Notes: a model not told the origin generated them from the letters alone. Counted from the first letter of the stretch, positions 16,535 to 24,747 are shown. The stretch is DNA of 36,954 nucleotides from Streptomyces phyllanthi (GCF_009377205.1 NZ_VJZE01000038.1:1-36954); one strand, 5' to 3'. Numbers and translations are program-made.

Positions 16535-17326
16535 GTGCGATCGGACAGTGACCCCGGAATGGACCCGGTCTTCAAGGCGCTCGCCGACCCGACCCGGCGG
16601 CGCCTCCTCGACCGGCTGCACGAGCACAACGGCCAGACGCTGGGCGAGCTGTGCGGACGTATCGACATGGCGCGCCAGTCGGTGACCCAGCATCTGGCCG
16701 TCCTGGAGGCCGCCAATCTGGTCAGCACCGTGCGGCGGGGTCGGGAAAAGCTGCACTACCTCAATCCCGTGCCGCTCCACGAGATCCAGGAGCGGTGGAT
16801 CGACAAGTTCGAGCGCCCGCGGCTGCGCGCGCTCGGCGCGGTGAAGCGACGAGCGGAGGAAGCCATGACCGACAAGCCCGCATTCGTGTACGTCACGTAT
16901 ATCGCGAGCACCCCGGAGAAGGTCTGGGAGGCGCTCACCGACGCCGACCTGACGGCCTCCTACTGGGGCCACAGCAACGTCTCGGACTGGAACCCCGGCT
17001 CACGCTGGGAACATGTGCGGACGGACGGCTCCGGCATCGCCGACGTGGTCGGCACCGTGGTGGAGAGCGAACGCCCTACCCGCCTGGTCACCACGTGGGC
17101 CTCACCCGAGAACGAGGGCCGGGAGGACACGTACTCCCGGGTGACCCTCGACATCCGGCAGCACGGCGACATCGTCCGCCTCACCGTGACCCACGAGGAC
17201 CTCGCTCACGAGCGCGACCTCGCGGATGTCTCGCTCGGCTGGCCTGCGGTGCTTTCCAACCTCAAGTCGCTGCTGGAGACCGGCAGCCCGATGCCGCAGG
17301 AACCCTGGCTCATGCCGAGCCGTTGA
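16535..17326 (+). CDS. ArsR-family HTH fused to an SRPBCC (AHSA1) domain
   Basis: A 263-residue two-domain protein. Residues 9-100 are an ArsR-type winged helix: PVFKALADPTRRRLLDRL, the recognition region MARQSVTQHLAVLEAANLV and the wing TVRRGREKLHYLN. Residues about 115-250 form an AHSA1-like SRPBCC domain, a hydrophobic-ligand pocket fold: VYVTYIASTPEKVWEALTD at its start, YWGHSNVSDWNPGSRW, and LTVTHEDL near the end. No ArsR metal-site cysteines are visible, so the SRPBCC pocket may be the sensor. The promoter geometry puts the transcript start at or next to the GTG at 16535, suggesting leaderless translation. An ATG at 16559 (MDPVFKAL) is the alternative and has only a weak upstream site. 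It probably represses itself through the palindrome at 16505-16524. Confidence 0.85.
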   Translation: MRSDSDPGMDPVFKALADPTRRRLLDRLHEHNGQTLGELCGRIDMARQSVTQHLAVLEAANLVSTVRRGREKLHYLNPVPLHEIQERWIDKFERPRLRALGAVKRRAEEAMTDKPAFVYVTYIASTPEKVWEALTDADLTASYWGHSNVSDWNPGSRWEHVRTDGSGIADVVGTVVESERPTRLVTTWASPENEGREDTYSRVTLDIRQHGDIVRLTVTHEDLAHERDLADVSLGWPAVLSNLKSLLETGSPMPQEPWLMPSR

Positions 17327-17361
17327 CCGGCTCGCCATCCCGGCGGGGCCCGCCCGGACGG

Positions 17362-17395
17362 CGTCGGCCGGCCCGTCTGGACGGGCCGGCCGACG
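17362..17395. terminator. Strong bidirectional terminator hairpin
   Basis: A perfect 15-base inverted repeat, CGTCGGCCGGCCCGT (17362-17376) and its complement (17381-17395), with a 4-base CTGG loop. It lies between the convergent ArsR-SRPBCC gene, which ends at 17326, and the SPW gene, which ends at 17434. It lacks a T-run, as is common in Streptomyces. Confidence 0.85.
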
Positions 17396-17433
17396 ATCCC
17401 CTCGCGGGCATTTCCCCGGGTTGCACGGGCGGC

Positions 17434-17910
17434 TCACATGGGCGGCGCGGTCCTCGTGGTGCTCCGCGTCGAGCTCGTGCTCCTGGTGCTCCTCATCGCA
17501 GTGGCCGCGCACACCAGGCCCAGGACCACGGCCAGGCCACCGATGATCACGTTGTTGACGATGACGCCGGCGTCAGGGTCCTCGCCGACGACCCACGGCG
17601 AGATGATCAGCCAGACGCCGATGGCGGAGGTGGCCCAGCTCAGGCCGTACATCCTCTCGGGCGCGGCGGTGAAGCCGAGGGCCAGCAGACCGATCGCGAT
17701 GCCGATGATCAGGTTGTGCGGCACAAGGGCGGGCTGGTTGGCCGTGAAGTGGAGTATCCACGGGGACACGGCGCAGTACAGACCGAGCAGGAACACCGGT
17801 CCGTCCACGAGCGCGACATCGCGGCCACCGAGCATGCGGGCGTATCTGTCGCGCATTTCGGACACATCGGGGTGAGTGGTCATGTCACCCCTGGGCGAGA
17901 CGTTGGCCAT
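17434..17910 (-). CDS. SPW-repeat integral membrane protein
   Basis: A 158-residue membrane protein with two copies of the SPW motif: GLYCAVSPWILHF near residue 50 and IGVWLIISPWVVGED near residue 105. Each begins a pair of hydrophobic helices (four in all: LVPHNLIIGIAIGLLALGF, VNNVIIGGLAVVLGLVCA and so on). The SPW family is widespread in actinobacteria and its function is unknown. The N-terminus is soluble and charged, and the C-terminus is a low-complexity Ser/Thr/Arg tail. The ATG at 17910 has AGGAG seven bases upstream, better than the internal ATG at 17883. Upstream, GATCTCTGC occurs twice with 13-base spacing (17925-17933, 17938-17946), close enough to the start to be in the leader. 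Confidence 0.85.
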   Translation of the reverse strand: MANVSPRGDMTTHPDVSEMRDRYARMLGGRDVALVDGPVFLLGLYCAVSPWILHFTANQPALVPHNLIIGIAIGLLALGFTAAPERMYGLSWATSAIGVWLIISPWVVGEDPDAGVIVNNVIIGGLAVVLGLVCAATAMRSTRSTSSTRSTTRTAPPM

Positions 17911-18014
17911 GACTCGTCTCCTTTGATCTCTGCAGGTGATCTCTGCGGATCTGACCGCGTCTGGCGAGTTATGCGGAAATTGCCACTCATCCTCATTGTG
18001 CTCTTATTTGGTCT

Positions 18015-19070
18015 TTATGTCGATGTGTGACGGAACGCCCCGAGATGCGCCTTCCGTACCTCGGCCGTCTGCCCCTGGACCAGGAGGAACATCCCTTCCC
18101 GGGCGAGCCGCTGGGCGCGGGCGGCCAGGGTCAGGGAGCGTCCGCCCCCGGCGACGATCGCCGCGGTGGTCGCGGCGCGCATCAGGTCGTACGCCTGGAT
18201 CTTGAGCGTCAGCCGCTCTTCGAGGTGCTTGTGCGGCACGGGGTGGTCGGCGAGGGCGTAGGCCTCGCGCCGGACGGTGTCGAGGCGGGCGCGCAGGGAA
18301 CACGCGGTCTCCTTCGCGTCCGCGTCGCCCTCCAGCAGCCCCAGGGCCGCGTACGCCACCCCGAAGGCGGCGGGGGAGGCGTTGGTGTTCCTCGGCCGGT
18401 CGATGTGGGCGAACTCCTTCTGCGGGGTGCGCAGCACCAGCGCCTCCTCCGGCAGCCACAGGCCGTCCAGTTCCAGGGAGACCGTGCGGCCGGCGGTGAG
18501 CGCCGCGAGCCGCATCGGCGGCGAGGGGCGCATCCCCTTCTGCTCGCGGGCCTCGGCGGCGGCGAACACCACCTCGTCGCTGTCGCTCACCCCCGCCAGC
18601 ATCATCACGTCGTTCAGGCCCCAGCCCGTGTACCAGGGCACGGTGCCGTCGAAGCGCCAGCCGCCGCGCTCGGGGGTCGCGCGCACCAGGACGCGCGGGA
18701 AGGCGCGGACGTGGGCGTAGGCGACACCGGACAGCAGTTCGCCGGTGGCCAGCGGGCGCAGCAGCCGCTCGCGGACCGGGAACGGGGAGTCCGCCAGCAG
18801 TTTCACCGGTGTGTGGTGCTGCTGCTGCACGAACCACGTGGAGCAGCACGCCCCGGCCAGGATCTCGGCGGTCTCCCGGGCCACCGCGGTGGGGGCGCCG
18901 GCCCCGCCGTACGCCACCGGTGCGCTCACCCCGAGCAGACCGGACCGCTTCACGGCCTCGATATGGCTCTCGGGCAGACCTTCCTGATCGACCCGTTCGG
19001 CGTGCGGCGTGAGGAGATCGTCCGCGAGCTGTCGGGCGCGGCTGACGAGGGGGTGGGGCGCGGTGGTCAT
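18015..19070 (-). CDS. Acyl-CoA dehydrogenase-like flavoprotein
   Basis: A 351-residue protein of the acyl-CoA dehydrogenase superfamily. The N-terminal helical domain begins VSRARQLADDLLTPHAE and includes SGLLGVSAPVAYGGAGAP, the usual Gly-rich turn. STWFVQQQHH, the mid-domain strand GWRFDGTVPWYTGWGLND and the C-terminal helical AYDLMRAATTAAIVAGGGRSLTLAARAQRLAREG follow. Overall it looks closer to the hydroxylase/monooxygenase-like branch (DszC, HsaA and similar), where the WYTGW-type middle domain is common, than to fatty-acid dehydrogenases. The canonical catalytic glutamate is not evident. The substrate is unknown and it stands alone, with no flavin reductase partner in view. The ATG at 19070 lies where homology starts. 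Confidence 0.8.
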   Translation of the reverse strand: MTTAPHPLVSRARQLADDLLTPHAERVDQEGLPESHIEAVKRSGLLGVSAPVAYGGAGAPTAVARETAEILAGACCSTWFVQQQHHTPVKLLADSPFPVRERLLRPLATGELLSGVAYAHVRAFPRVLVRATPERGGWRFDGTVPWYTGWGLNDVMMLAGVSDSDEVVFAAAEAREQKGMRPSPPMRLAALTAGRTVSLELDGLWLPEEALVLRTPQKEFAHIDRPRNTNASPAAFGVAYAALGLLEGDADAKETACSLRARLDTVRREAYALADHPVPHKHLEERLTLKIQAYDLMRAATTAAIVAGGGRSLTLAARAQRLAREGMFLLVQGQTAEVRKAHLGAFRHTST

Positions 19071-19216
19071 GCGGACGATTCTCCCGGTGGCGCGGCGCTT
19101 GGTGCCGAACCGGGGCGGCGTCGAGGGCTGAGGGCGAGAGCCGGGGCCGTCCCCGGACCCGTCACACGCTGAGCGCCCGTCCCCCGGGTGACGCGCCGTG
19201 CGATCGATGTCCGGCA

Positions 19217-19262
19217 TTGACTGGTCTACACCCTTGACTGGTACAGACCAAGGCGGTTGAGT
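19217..19262 (+). promoter_or_regulatory. Chitinase promoter with DasR-type (dre) sites
   Basis: Two closely spaced copies of ACTGGT-type sites: ACTGGTCTACACCC at 19220-19233 and ACTGGTACAGACCA at 19237-19250. The DasR-responsive element of Streptomyces is ACTGGTCTAGACCA-like; the second site keeps both arms (TGGT...ACCA) with changes only in the centre, and the first keeps the left arm and most of the centre. TTGACT occurs directly before each site (19217-19222 and 19234-19239) and could be a -35. Family knowledge predicts repression by DasR and relief by glucosamine-6-phosphate. The rest of the gap from 19071 shows nothing clear. Confidence 0.7.
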
Positions 19263-19387
19263 GTGCCACCACAACCCCCCACCACGGCCGCGCCCCTGCC
19301 GTGACCGGGCCGACCGGCGCGTGCGTACGAGGCCCGGCTCCGGCCTTCGGCACGGGTGCGACCGTGCTCCGCCAAGGAGTTGATCCC

Positions 19388-20275
19388 ATGTCGAGGCGCC
19401 GCCTCTCCGCAGTCCTGACCGCACTGGTCATCGCGGCCACCACCCCGCTGCTGTTACCTGCCCAGAGCGCGTCCGCCGCTCCCTGTTCGAGCTACCCGAG
19501 CTGGGTGGCCGGCAAGGCCTACCGCACCGGCGACATCGTCCGCTACACCGACGGCAAGGCGTACATCGCCGAGCACGACAACCCGGGGTACGACCCCACC
19601 ATCAGCACCTGGTACTGGGAGCCGTACGCGTGTGACGGCGGCCCGGGGAACCCGTCCGGCTTCGTCGTCAGCGAGGCCCAGTTCAACCAGATGTTCCCGA
19701 ACCGGAACTCCTTCTACACGTACAGCGGCCTCACGGCCGCGCTGAGCGCCTACCCGGCCTTCGCCACCACCGGCAGCGACACCGTCAGGAAGCAGGAGGC
19801 GGCGGCGTTCCTCGCCAACGTCAGCCACGAGACCGGCGGGCTGGTGCACATCGTCGAGCAGGACACGTCCAACTACCCGACCTACTGCGACTGGAGCAGA
19901 CCGTACGGCTGCCCGGCCGGCCAGGCGGCCTACTACGGGCGCGGTCCCATCCAGCTCAGCTGGAACTTCAACTACAAGGCCGCGGGCGACGCTCTCGGCA
20001 TCGATCTCCTGGGCAACCCGTGGCGGGTGCAGAACGACGCGGCCGTGGCATGGAAGACCGCCCTCTGGTACTGGAACACACAGACCGGCCCCGGCACCAT
20101 GACCGGCCACAACGCCATGGTGAACGGCGCCGGTTTCGGCCAGACCATCCGGAGTATCAACGGCTCCATGGAGTGCGACGGCAAGAACCCCGCACAGGTG
20201 CAGAGCCGGGTGAACAACTACCAGCGGTTCGTCCAGGTCCTCGGCACTTCGGCGGGCGGCAACCTCTACTGCTGA
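19388..20275 (+). CDS. Secreted GH19 chitinase with CBM5/12 module
   Basis: A 295-residue secreted endochitinase. A signal peptide (MSRRRLSAVLTALVIAATTPLLLPAQSASA, about 30 residues) is followed by a small chitin-binding module of the CBM5/12 type (residues about 31-80: WVAGKAYRTGDIVRY, then the aromatic pair WYWEPY). The GH19 domain begins near VSEAQFNQMFPNRN. The two catalytic glutamates are Glu148 in SHETGG and Glu157 in VEQDTSNY, at the same nine-residue spacing known for Streptomyces GH19 enzymes. AYYGRGPIQLSWNFNY is the substrate-binding strand. AAGGAG lies 8 bases before the ATG. Domain order and length match the streptomycete ChiF/ChiG-like enzymes. It is likely regulated by DasR and shares its transcript with the next gene. 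Confidence 0.95.
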   Translation: MSRRRLSAVLTALVIAATTPLLLPAQSASAAPCSSYPSWVAGKAYRTGDIVRYTDGKAYIAEHDNPGYDPTISTWYWEPYACDGGPGNPSGFVVSEAQFNQMFPNRNSFYTYSGLTAALSAYPAFATTGSDTVRKQEAAAFLANVSHETGGLVHIVEQDTSNYPTYCDWSRPYGCPAGQAAYYGRGPIQLSWNFNYKAAGDALGIDLLGNPWRVQNDAAVAWKTALWYWNTQTGPGTMTGHNAMVNGAGFGQTIRSINGSMECDGKNPAQVQSRVNNYQRFVQVLGTSAGGNLYC

Positions 20276-20351
20276 TGGCGCGCGGTGGCCCATGATGTCA
20301 TGCACCTGACGCACCTCGCCTTGGCTGCCGACTCCGACGAAGGGCACCTCG

Positions 20352-21719
20352 ATGCCAACCCCCCGCTCCGCCCTGCTCACCGCGACCGCCGCGCTCGCCG
20401 CGGCGGTCGTCGCCCCCGCACCCACCGCCTCCGCAGCGGTTCCGGCCGCCGGTGGCTACTACGTGCAGAGCGCCACCACCGGACTCAACGCCGCCGACAA
20501 CGGGGGAGCGGTGGAGCAGCGCAGACCCAAGGGCAACGAGGACCGTCAGCAGTGGACGCTGCGGGCGAGCGGATCGTCGTACGTCCTGGAGAACACCGAC
20601 ACGGCGGGCAGCTGTCTGGGCCGCTCCGGCGACCAGGCGCGCACCGTCGCCTGTACGAGCGCCGACGCGGCCTGGGAGATCACGGAGCTCGGAGCCGACC
20701 GGTACCGGCTGAAGGTCCCCGGAGCCGAGCGCTTTCTCACCGTGGGCGCGAAGCCGTCCGGCGCCAACCACCCCGCCCGGCTGGCCGTCGGCTCGGCGAG
20801 CGGCCTCGCCGCCTGGTACCTCACCCCGGTCACCCCGGCGACCAGCCCCATGCCGCCCGCGAACGAGCGCACCCTGGACCAGGTCACGTTCCTGACCGCC
20901 CACAACGCCTACGCCAACGGTGTGGACGGCGGCTTCGCCCCGCCCTTCGTGAACCTGGTGCCCAACCAGTCGCGCGGAATCAACCAGCAACTGGCCGACG
21001 GCGTACGCGGGTTCATGCTGGACGCCCACCAGACCTCCGACGGCGCGATCCTCTGCCACAACAGCTGCACGCTCGTCAGCAACCCGGTCGCCCTGTGGGT
21101 CGACATCCAGCGCATCGTGGACTTCCTCAAGCGGAACCCGAACGAGTTCGTCACCGTGTTCCTGGAGGACTACGTCGACCCAGGCGTCCTGCGCAGTGAA
21201 CTCGCCCGCGTCAGCGGCCTGTCGGATGTGCTGTACCGGCCCGACCAGACCGGCGTGCGGCAGAACGGCTGGCCCAGGCTGGCCGACCTGATCTCCGCGA
21301 ACGACCGGCTGCTGATCTTCACCGACCACAGCCGCTCCGCCGACCAGTCCACCGGGCTCACCCGGGACACCTTCGGCGTGATGTACCAGCGCGAGTGGAC
21401 GGTCGAGAACTACTGGTCCATGGGCTCCGGCCTCGGTACCTCCGACTGGTCCTGCTACAGCCGCTGGTACGACGCCGGCACCAACATCCCGCTCACCCGC
21501 ACCGAGACGGGCTTCCGCCCCCTGTTCGTCATGAACCACTTCCGTGATGTCGGGATCACCTCCACGGCGTCCACGGACAACACCAAACTCGCGGACCGCG
21601 CCCAGCGGTTCTGCATGCCCGCCGCCCGCAAGAAGCCCAACTTCCTCGCGGTGGACCACTACAACCTGGGCAACGCGGCCTCGGCGGTGACCACCCTCAA
21701 CACGTACACCTATCCGTGA
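20352..21719 (+). CDS. Secreted PI-PLC-like phosphodiesterase with N-terminal beta-trefoil
   Basis: A 455-residue secreted protein. A signal peptide ends at about Ala28 (ASA). Residues 35-155 form a ricin-type beta-trefoil region (YYVQSATTGL, the repeated QQW-like RQQWTLR), probably carbohydrate-binding. From about residue 175 there is a phosphatidylinositol-specific phospholipase C X-domain: VTFLTAHNAYA with catalytic His184, GVRGFMLDAHQ, ILCHNSC with the second catalytic His236, and FVTVFLEDYV. Such enzymes cleave phosphatidylinositol or glycosyl-phosphoinositides to cyclic inositol phosphate and diacylglycerol outside the cell. AAGGG precedes the ATG. It lies 76 bases after the chitinase gene with no terminator between, so the two are probably transcribed together. 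The substrate is inferred from fold only. Confidence 0.88.
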   Translation: MPTPRSALLTATAALAAAVVAPAPTASAAVPAAGGYYVQSATTGLNAADNGGAVEQRRPKGNEDRQQWTLRASGSSYVLENTDTAGSCLGRSGDQARTVACTSADAAWEITELGADRYRLKVPGAERFLTVGAKPSGANHPARLAVGSASGLAAWYLTPVTPATSPMPPANERTLDQVTFLTAHNAYANGVDGGFAPPFVNLVPNQSRGINQQLADGVRGFMLDAHQTSDGAILCHNSCTLVSNPVALWVDIQRIVDFLKRNPNEFVTVFLEDYVDPGVLRSELARVSGLSDVLYRPDQTGVRQNGWPRLADLISANDRLLIFTDHSRSADQSTGLTRDTFGVMYQREWTVENYWSMGSGLGTSDWSCYSRWYDAGTNIPLTRTETGFRPLFVMNHFRDVGITSTASTDNTKLADRAQRFCMPAARKKPNFLAVDHYNLGNAASAVTTLNTYTYP

Positions 21720-21761
21720 ACGCGGCCTCGCCGCCTGCTGACGGGCGCGTGGCGCGGCTCA

Positions 21762-22670
21762 TCAACCGTGCACCGGCACGCCACGCGCCCGCGGCCGCAC
21801 GGATGACGCCGGCCGGTCCTCGTGTGCCGACCGAAGTCCATCAGCCAGGGGGAAGCGCTCAGCGGATACGACCGCCTTCTGTGACCAGCCATTCGCCGGT
21901 TTCCAGTCGGACGGGCCGTCATCGATGCGATAGCACAGGTCGAATCGGATACCCAGTCCCGGCCAGGGGTGACGGACCGGGACGACGCGGAAGACGTCCT
22001 CCAGACCAGGGAACGTGATCCCCTCGGGCTCGGGAAACAGCAGCTCCAGCTCTGTGCGGGTCAGGTCGGTCCAGAGCGCGAACTGCCACTCCGTCCGCGA
22101 CAGCCCCTGGTCGTGAACCAGCTCGAACCGGGGCTCACGGCCGACGACGAAGTCGCGGATGTCGCCGAGGAGCTCCTCCGATGTCGAGGGAAGGACGAAC
22201 GGCCACTCCTCGCCGGTGGGATAGCGGTACATGGTGGATGCCGAGGCGAGTCCGCTGACAAGGTCCTGCCACTGCCCGGGTGGGGTGGCGCCGGCGGGCA
22301 GGTTCACGCCTGTGTGATTGACCCGCTCGACGTGCCCCGCGAGACGGCGGGTCAGGTCAGCCATCTCCACTTCTGCCTGCGAGGACGGCGTATCGGACGT
22401 ATGACCGCTCCACACGCCGATGGAGTGGCCTGTGTCGAGGACGACTTCGGGCGCGGGTACGTCGGCCAGCCGAAACGTCGTCACCGGGCGGGCGCCGACG
22501 GGCTGTGGAGGAGCGAGGGTCAGGCGGTCGCCCACCCGGCCGGCCGTGCCCGCGGACTCGGTGAAGTCGGCGTACGCCACCTCGGTGAGCAGCGAGCGCA
22601 ACGAACCGAGGAAGCTGTGTGATTCCGGTGTCGCCGGCAGGAGGAAGGTGATTTCGGACAGGCGATCCAT
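21762..22670 (-). CDS. Hypothetical protein, unrecognised family
   Basis: A 302-residue soluble protein with strong coding bias (high G/C third positions throughout) but no motif I can name. It begins MDRLSEITFLLPATPESHSFLGSL, has alternating beta/alpha-like content, several Trp residues (EEWPFVLP, TEWQFALW, DWKPANGW) and ends in an Arg/Pro-rich tail. There is no signal peptide and no membrane segment. The ATG at 22670 is preferred over in-frame starts at 22757 because codon bias weakens upstream. It converges with the PLC gene (42-base gap) and lies 141 bases downstream of another uncharacterised gene on the same strand. Nothing in the sequence assigns a role. Confidence 0.7.
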   Translation of the reverse strand: MDRLSEITFLLPATPESHSFLGSLRSLLTEVAYADFTESAGTAGRVGDRLTLAPPQPVGARPVTTFRLADVPAPEVVLDTGHSIGVWSGHTSDTPSSQAEVEMADLTRRLAGHVERVNHTGVNLPAGATPPGQWQDLVSGLASASTMYRYPTGEEWPFVLPSTSEELLGDIRDFVVGREPRFELVHDQGLSRTEWQFALWTDLTRTELELLFPEPEGITFPGLEDVFRVVPVRHPWPGLGIRFDLCYRIDDGPSDWKPANGWSQKAVVSAERFPLADGLRSAHEDRPASSVRPRARGVPVHG

Positions 22671-22811
22671 GCGCTCGACCGTAGCCGAATTCACGGGCTC
22701 TGCCGTATGGAGCACGCTGCTCGCGGCGCTGTGCTCATCCCGGTACGCGGAGATCACCGATGCGCCCGGGCCTGCTGGGCAGGCCCGGGGAGCGGACGGC
22801 CCTCGGTGCCC

Positions 22812-23555
22812 TCAGACCCACTGCTCGGCGACCTCGTTCGACACGGAGAACCCGGTCGCGCAGTCGGGGCAGGTCGCCTTGCCGAACAGATGCCTCACCC
22901 CGGTAGCCACGTCGGGAAAGCCGGTATCCAGGGCCGCCTGGTGCATTCGGGCGGCAATGCCCGCCAGTTCCCCGGAGCCGGCGGGCAGCAAGTCGGTCCT
23001 GCCCGCCGCGTCCTGGCCGCCGCTCTTGCCGACGTAGTCACCGGCCGAGGTGAAGTACCCGTACTCGCCAAGAGCGATGAAGAGGTCCGAGGAGCAGGCC
23101 GGGCACGCGATCTGGTATTCCTCGTTCACCAGTCCCTCCAACGCCTCCGACCACACCGGGACCCCTTCGAAGGCGAGGAGCGACTGGAGCAGGTAGACGA
23201 ACGTGCTCGCGCTGTCCTGCGGGCCGTTCAGCAAGGAGTGGGCCACGCCCCGCAGTTCGCCGATCTCGTTCGCGTACCGGGTTCGGCAGGCCTCGTCGGG
23301 GCTGGTGACGATCAGGCCGGCCATGAACACGGCCTCCACGGGTCCCCCGGGTGCCCGGGCGGCCGCGATGTCCGCCAGGACCGGCATGGCGGCCCAGCTC
23401 GCGCTGTAGACAGAGCCCTGGTGGCACAGCGCTGACCACAGCTCCTGCCACACCTGGTCGTCCTCGGTCCCGCCAAGCCGGGCGAAGAGACCGGGGATGT
23501 CCTCGGCGCTGCCGTACGCGTGCGTCAGCTCGCCCCAGTTGATCGTCCTCGTCAT
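22812..23555 (-). CDS. HEAT-like protein with paired CxxC motifs
   Basis: A 247-residue protein. The N-terminal part (LTHAYGSAEDIPGL, then CHQGSVYSASWAAMPVLADIAA) resembles a family of actinobacterial HEAT-repeat-like proteins sometimes found near toxin or immunity genes. The C-terminal part carries two CxxC pairs, Cys151/Cys154 (CPAC) and Cys229/Cys232 (CPDC), about 75 residues apart, which together could hold one zinc ion. It is helical, soluble and without signal peptide. The ATG at 23555 fits where the family-like sequence begins. It is the upstream gene of a possible two-gene minus-strand unit with the hypothetical gene at 21762-22670. Function is not known; the immunity link is a guess from relatives. 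Confidence 0.65.
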   Translation of the reverse strand: MTRTINWGELTHAYGSAEDIPGLFARLGGTEDDQVWQELWSALCHQGSVYSASWAAMPVLADIAAARAPGGPVEAVFMAGLIVTSPDEACRTRYANEIGELRGVAHSLLNGPQDSASTFVYLLQSLLAFEGVPVWSEALEGLVNEEYQIACPACSSDLFIALGEYGYFTSAGDYVGKSGGQDAAGRTDLLPAGSGELAGIAARMHQAALDTGFPDVATGVRHLFGKATCPDCATGFSVSNEVAEQWV

Positions 23556-23744
23556 GGCACCGATTGTGCCGCCCAGCACTGACACTCGGCCCCTGGCCCC
23601 CAGATCGGCGGCCGCCAACCGGAGGCGCTCATGCCGAGCCCGCTCCTCAGCCGTCAGCACAGCAACCGCGCCTCGGCGTGCCCGGCCACCCCAGTCCCGT
23701 CAGCCGACACCTGCGCTGGGGACGGGAACGATAACCTGCACGCA

Positions 23745-23814
23745 GAAAGTGCCTTCCACGGGCGGCGACGATACTCCTGGACGAGGTCATCGTCCCAGCT
23801 CAGAAGGCACTTTC
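23745..23814. repeat. 70-bp nested inverted repeat upstream of the ATP-grasp gene
   Basis: Outer arms are a perfect 12-base pair, GAAAGTGCCTTC (23745-23756) and GAAGGCACTTTC (23803-23814). Inside, GACGAT and ATCGTC form a second 6-base stem around a short central segment. The whole would fold into one long interrupted hairpin ending about 60 bases before the ATP-grasp start. It lies between divergent genes, so it is not a simple shared terminator. It could be an attenuator in the ATP-grasp leader, or a small dispersed palindromic element, since I have the impression that similar GAAAGTGCCTTC hairpins recur in streptomycete intergenic DNA. Confidence 0.75.
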
Positions 23815-23877
23815 GCCATTCGTTCGGCATCCGGACCAACCATCCACCGAACAGCGAGGCCAGGGGGACTCGGCGTG

Positions 23878-24747
23878 ATGACGCGACAGGGGGAGCCGCC
23901 TGAGGGCGGCGAGGCCGTACCGTTCCGGCAACACTTCATCGCACACATGGAGCGGGCTGCGGCCTGCAGCGGTGTGGACCTCAGATGGCACTCGGGACAC
24001 TGGGTGGCGGAGTTACGTGCGGACGGGCGCAGATGCCATGTCGTCGGGTACAACTTCCCGATCAACGACGCGGCGTCGGCGATCATGGCCTCCGACAAGG
24101 TGGCCACGTCGGTGTTGCTGTCGGATGACGGCGTGCCGAACGTCCCACACAGCCTCTTGCGGTTGCGGCCGGACGAGTCCGTGGCGGAGGCGGCGGTCGG
24201 GCTGTCTGTGCCGGTTGTCCTCAAGCCGCTGAATGCAAGCGGAGGACGTGATGTGCACAGAGCACGGACACCGGTTGGACTGCTCGACGTTCTGAGTACG
24301 TTGACCTCGCGGTACTCGGCGCTGACGGTCTGTCCATGGGTGCCCATCCGTCATGAGTACCGGGTGGTCGTTCTCAACGGGCGGACCGAGCTCGCTTTCG
24401 AGAAGCGATGCACGAGGCCGGAACTCGGAACCGATCCTGTCGGCTGGGACGACTGCGTCGAGTGGCGGCACAACCTCAAATTCGGGGCATCCGCGGTCGT
24501 GCTGGACGAGCCGGAGCTGTGCGGCTCCCTCGGCGGGCTGGCGCGGCGGGCGATGGTTTCCCTGGGGTTGGTCTTCGGATCAGTCGACATCGTGGACGTC
24601 CATGGGGAACTGGCGGTGATCGAGGTCAACAGCGGGGTGTGCCTGGAGCGTTTCAGCAGGCAGGACAGTGCGTGCTATGCGGCTGCGGAGCGGGTGTACG
24701 AGGCCGCAGTCGAGGCGTGCTTCGCCCCTCGCCAGGGGCTGGACTGA
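23878..24747 (+). CDS. ATP-grasp ligase, RimK/glutathione-synthetase-like, substrate unknown
   Basis: A 289-residue ATP-grasp enzyme that would join a carboxylate to an amine or thiol through an acyl phosphate. Visible features: NFPINDAASAIMASDKVATSVLLSDDGVPNVPH (the typical end of the pre-ATP-grasp region and start of the A-domain), PVVLKPLNASGGRDV with the ATP-binding lysine and Gly-rich loop, HEYRVVVLNGRTELAFEKR, and GSVDIVDVHGELAVIEVNSGV, whose Asp/Glu/Asn residues bind magnesium. No signal peptide or second domain is present. AGGGGG lies 10 bases before the ATG at 23878; a GTG at 23875 (spacing 7) is equally possible. It stands alone: no peptide, peptidase or transporter gene adjoins it, so the substrate cannot be guessed from context. 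Confidence 0.8.
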   Translation: MTRQGEPPEGGEAVPFRQHFIAHMERAAACSGVDLRWHSGHWVAELRADGRRCHVVGYNFPINDAASAIMASDKVATSVLLSDDGVPNVPHSLLRLRPDESVAEAAVGLSVPVVLKPLNASGGRDVHRARTPVGLLDVLSTLTSRYSALTVCPWVPIRHEYRVVVLNGRTELAFEKRCTRPELGTDPVGWDDCVEWRHNLKFGASAVVLDEPELCGSLGGLARRAMVSLGLVFGSVDIVDVHGELAVIEVNSGVCLERFSRQDSACYAAAERVYEAAVEACFAPRQGLD

